A program made the translations under genes and the position numbers. From Bacteroidetes bacterium UBA7674 (GTDB lineage Bacteria > Bacteroidota > Bacteroidia > Chitinophagales > Chitinophagaceae), in assembly GCA_002483105.1 (NCBI GenBank), contig DLHG01000015.1, positions 62,001 through 126,000 on the forward strand: a DNA stretch of 64,000 nucleotides. Reading direction: 5' to 3'. The notes under the pieces were generated by a model, which saw nothing but the letters and a program-made list of their open reading frames with translations, was not told the DNA's origin and did not search any database. Below are positions 61,545 through 64,000 of the stretch, in pieces (within the stretch, counting starts at the first letter, position 1; each line of letters opens with the position of its first letter).

Positions 61545-63755
61545 ATGAGTAGTCTTTTCTACCTCGTGCCCGCTTTCGGTGTTTTAGCACTCCTTTATAC
61601 CATGATAAAGGGAGCCTGGGTAAGCAAACAAGATGCCGGTAACGACCGGATGAAGGAAATTGCCAAGTACATTTCTGAAGGCGCTATGGCCTTTCTGAAA
61701 GCAGAGTACAAAATCCTGACCTATTTCGTGATCATAGCCGGTTTGCTATTGGCCTTTATGGGTTACAGCAATCCTAAATCAAGTCCCTGGATCGCAGGCG
61801 CCTTTGTTATAGGTGCGGTATTCAGTGCATTAGCCGGTTTCATCGGTATGCGCATAGCTACTAAGGCCAACGTACGTACTGCACATGCTGCACGTACCAG
61901 CCTGAGCAAAGCATTAAGTGTTTCTTTTGGTGGTGGCGCTGTTATGGGTCTTGGTGTTGCAGGTCTTGCAGTACTGGGTCTTGGTGGCCTGTTCATCATT
62001 CTTAAAATGATATTCGCTCCGGACGCTGCTGTAAACAGCGAAGAAATGGAAAGGACTATTGAGGTTCTTACAGGTTTCTCCCTGGGTGCTGAAAGTATCG
62101 CATTGTTTGCACGTGTGGGTGGTGGTATCTATACCAAAGCTGCCGACGTAGGTGCTGACCTTGTAGGTAAAGTAGAAGCAGGTATCCCTGAAGATGATCC
62201 GCGTAATCCTGCTACTATCGCCGATAACGTAGGTGATAACGTAGGTGACGTTGCGGGTATGGGTGCTGATCTTTTCGGTTCTTATGTAGCAACAGTTCTG
62301 GCCACAATGGTATTGGGCCGCGAGGTTACAGGTGCCGGTGGCGGTGCGCTTGCTGACGCTTATGAAGGTATGTCTCCTATACTGTTACCTATGCTTATAG
62401 CAGGTGGAGGTATCGTGTTATCTATTATCGGTACATGGTTCGTTCGTATTTCTGATAAAGCAGGTGTAAGTGTTTCTGCTGTGCAGAATGCACTGAACAT
62501 GGGTAACTGGGGTTCTATAGTTCTTACCGGTGTCCTCGGTTATTTCCTGGCTACAAATATTCTTCCTGAAACAATGGAACTGCGTGGCACTGTATTCAGC
62601 AACATGGATGTGTTCTATGCAATACTGGTAGGTCTTGGCGTTGGTACTTTAATGAGTATGATCACTGAGTACTATACTGCTATGGGCAAACGCCCGGTAA
62701 TGTCTATCGTTCGCCAGTCTGCTACAGGCCATGCTACTAATATTATTGGTGGTTTGGCGATGGGTATGGAAAGTACTTTCTTACCAATACTTGTTCTTGC
62801 AGGTGGTATCTGGGCTTCTTTCGCGGTTGCAGGTTTATACGGTGTGGCTATTGCTGCAGCGGGTATGATGGCTACTACTGCTATGCAGTTGGCTATTGAT
62901 GCTTTCGGACCTATCGCGGATAACGCTGGTGGTATCGCTGAAATGAGCGAGCTTCCTAAAGAGGTTCGTGAAAAAACCGACGTGCTGGATGCTGTAGGTA
63001 ACACTACTGCTGCAACAGGTAAAGGTTTCGCTATCGCTTCTGCCGCTCTTACTGCACTCGCTCTATTTGCCGCATACGTTGGTATCGCAGGCATCGATGG
63101 TATTGATATTTATAAGGCTAACGTTCTGGCTTGCCTGTTCGTTGGTGCTATGATACCGTTCATCTTCTCTTCACTGGCTATACGTGCCGTGGGTGAAGCT
63201 GCAATGGCCATGGTGGAAGAAGTTCGCCGCCAGTTCCGTGAGATACCGGGTATCCTTGAAGGTACAGGTAAACCACAGTACGACCGTTGCGTGGCAATCT
63301 CTACTAAAGCTTCCCTTCGCAAAATGGTAATGCCGGGTGCTATCACTATTATCTCTCCATTGGTTATCGGCTTTATGCCGGGCCTTGGTGCAGAAGCATT
63401 GGGTGGCTTCCTTGCAGGTGCTACCGTAAGTGGTGTACTGATGGGCATGTTCCAGAACAACGCCGGTGGTGCATGGGATAACGCTAAGAAATCTTTCGAG
63501 AAAGGTGTGGAAATAAACGGCCAGATCTACTACAAGAAATCTGAACCGCACATGGCATCTGTAACAGGTGACACTGTAGGTGATCCGTTCAAAGACACTT
63601 CAGGTCCTTCTATGAACATCCTTATCAAGCTGATGTCTATCGTTGCGCTGGTTATCGCTCCTACACTTGCCATTAAAGTAAAAGAAGATGCTGCTAAAGC
63701 TCCCATAAAGAAGGAAGTGATAGTTGCTCCGAAAGTAGTAGCAGTTGCTCCTTAG
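61545..63755 (+). CDS. hppA: Membrane-bound ion-pumping pyrophosphatase (K+-dependent type)
   Basis: 736 residues with about 16 hydrophobic segments. It pumps H+ or Na+ out of the cytoplasm using pyrophosphate hydrolysis. Active-site blocks: GGGIYTKAADVGADLVGKVE, EDDPRNPATIADNVGDNVGD and VAGMGADLFGSY, plus DNAGGIAEM and GGAWDNAKKSFE. The sequence GNTTAATGKG has Ala where K+-independent enzymes have Lys, so it should be K+-dependent. Which ion is pumped is not readable by eye. Strong terminator follows. Confidence 0.96.
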   Translation: MSSLFYLVPAFGVLALLYTMIKGAWVSKQDAGNDRMKEIAKYISEGAMAFLKAEYKILTYFVIIAGLLLAFMGYSNPKSSPWIAGAFVIGAVFSALAGFIGMRIATKANVRTAHAARTSLSKALSVSFGGGAVMGLGVAGLAVLGLGGLFIILKMIFAPDAAVNSEEMERTIEVLTGFSLGAESIALFARVGGGIYTKAADVGADLVGKVEAGIPEDDPRNPATIADNVGDNVGDVAGMGADLFGSYVATVLATMVLGREVTGAGGGALADAYEGMSPILLPMLIAGGGIVLSIIGTWFVRISDKAGVSVSAVQNALNMGNWGSIVLTGVLGYFLATNILPETMELRGTVFSNMDVFYAILVGLGVGTLMSMITEYYTAMGKRPVMSIVRQSATGHATNIIGGLAMGMESTFLPILVLAGGIWASFAVAGLYGVAIAAAGMMATTAMQLAIDAFGPIADNAGGIAEMSELPKEVREKTDVLDAVGNTTAATGKGFAIASAALTALALFAAYVGIAGIDGIDIYKANVLACLFVGAMIPFIFSSLAIRAVGEAAMAMVEEVRRQFREIPGILEGTGKPQYDRCVAISTKASLRKMVMPGAITIISPLVIGFMPGLGAEALGGFLAGATVSGVLMGMFQNNAGGAWDNAKKSFEKGVEINGQIYYKKSEPHMASVTGDTVGDPFKDTSGPSMNILIKLMSIVALVIAPTLAIKVKEDAAKAPIKKEVIVAPKVVAVAP

Positions 63756-63772
63756 TGAATAATTCTGTTTGT

Positions 63773-63806
63773 AAAAAGTCCCGCTCAGTGAGCGGGACTT
63801 TTTTTA
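63773..63806. terminator. Terminator of hppA
   Basis: AAAAAGTCCCGCTCA and TGAGCGGGACTTTTT (15 bp) separated by one base, with T-run on the plus strand. It may serve the convergent gene at 63813 too. Confidence 0.9.
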
Positions 63807-63812
63807 TATGCG

Positions 63813-64000
63813 CTAATACTCGTGATATTTATTACTTACAAAAGCAAACCACTTTAAAAAAACTTGCCTTAATTCATCGAGTTTGTCTTTGGTGATCTTC
63901 GCAGGCGGCATTGAATGAATAAATGCGTCAGTAATGCCATAATCAAAAACCCCACCTTCTATACCTTCTTCTTTAAAAATCAGAAGCGGCATTTTAAGTC
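63813..64000 (-). CDS. C-terminal part of an unknown protein (cut by window end)
   Basis: 61 codons are visible ending at TAG 63813: PLLIFKEEGIEGGVFDYGIT, then DAFIHSMPPAKITKDKLDEL, then VFLKWFAFVSNKYHEY. Soluble, helical at the end. The family is not recognised from this piece. Convergent with hppA. Confidence 0.6.
   Translation of the reverse strand, partial: LKMPLLIFKEEGIEGGVFDYGITDAFIHSMPPAKITKDKLDELRQVFLKWFAFVSNKYHEY

Overview
The window looks like a chromosome segment of a Bacteroidota bacterium, most likely of the Chitinophagaceae or a close family. The signs are three proteins with C-terminal type IX secretion (T9SS) sorting domains, SBBP-repeat, DUF4932 and NUC1 proteins, TPR sensor kinases, several promoters with the Bacteroidota -7 element TAnnTTTG, few Shine-Dalgarno sites, and a K+-type membrane pyrophosphatase. 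No intact phage, IS element, plasmid or CRISPR is present.

Layout. 1-7.1 kb: 5' part of a TPR sensor kinase, a small lipoprotein, an array of about six 80-bp tandem repeats, a four-gene operon (lipoprotein, permease and ATPase of a nitrate/sulfonate/taurine-type ABC importer plus an unknown protein), a truncated integrase N-terminus and tRNA-Ser(UGA). 7.2-17.9 kb: msrA, beta-barrel protein, a broken ORF, tRNA-Leu(GAG), histidine kinase, glycosyltransferase, large SBBP/T9SS protein, LiaF-like membrane protein, and a LytS/LytTR two-component pair. 17.6-19.1 kb: a DegT-family PLP enzyme whose Schiff-base lysine is His186, with a small membrane protein.

19.2-26.2 kb is the most interesting region. 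It holds a 920-residue usher-like outer-membrane protein, a PapD-like periplasmic chaperone and four exported paralogous proteins of 162-232 residues that end in the same beta-strand motif; one carries a long Gly-Asn(-His) insert. It looks like a chaperone-usher-like surface fibre system of a Bacteroidota type that I do not recognise as described.

26.2-37.5 kb: exported NUC1 nuclease convergent with a NuiA-like inhibitor, T9SS LamG-like protein, acetyltransferase, TPR histidine kinase with two tandem lipoprotein paralogues, SPFH/Arc-like gene pair, DoxX-like protein, SRPBCC protein and DUF4932 zincin. 37.5-41.4 kb: the alpha operon infA-rpmJ-rpsM-rpsK-rpsD-rpoA-rplQ, with hairpins between genes. 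41.5-48.5 kb: heptose phosphate genes gmhA/gmhB, queA, M20 peptidase, Kazal-type lipoprotein, cmk and a PolX homologue that has lost its polymerase catalytic residues. 48.7-64 kb: YceI-like lipoprotein, RRM protein, MFS transporter, recQ, T9SS metalloprotease, M1 peptidase, ECF sigma factor with membrane zinc-finger partner, hppA, and a gene cut by the window end.

All assignments come from reading translations and DNA by eye. No database search, alignment program or folding program was run.
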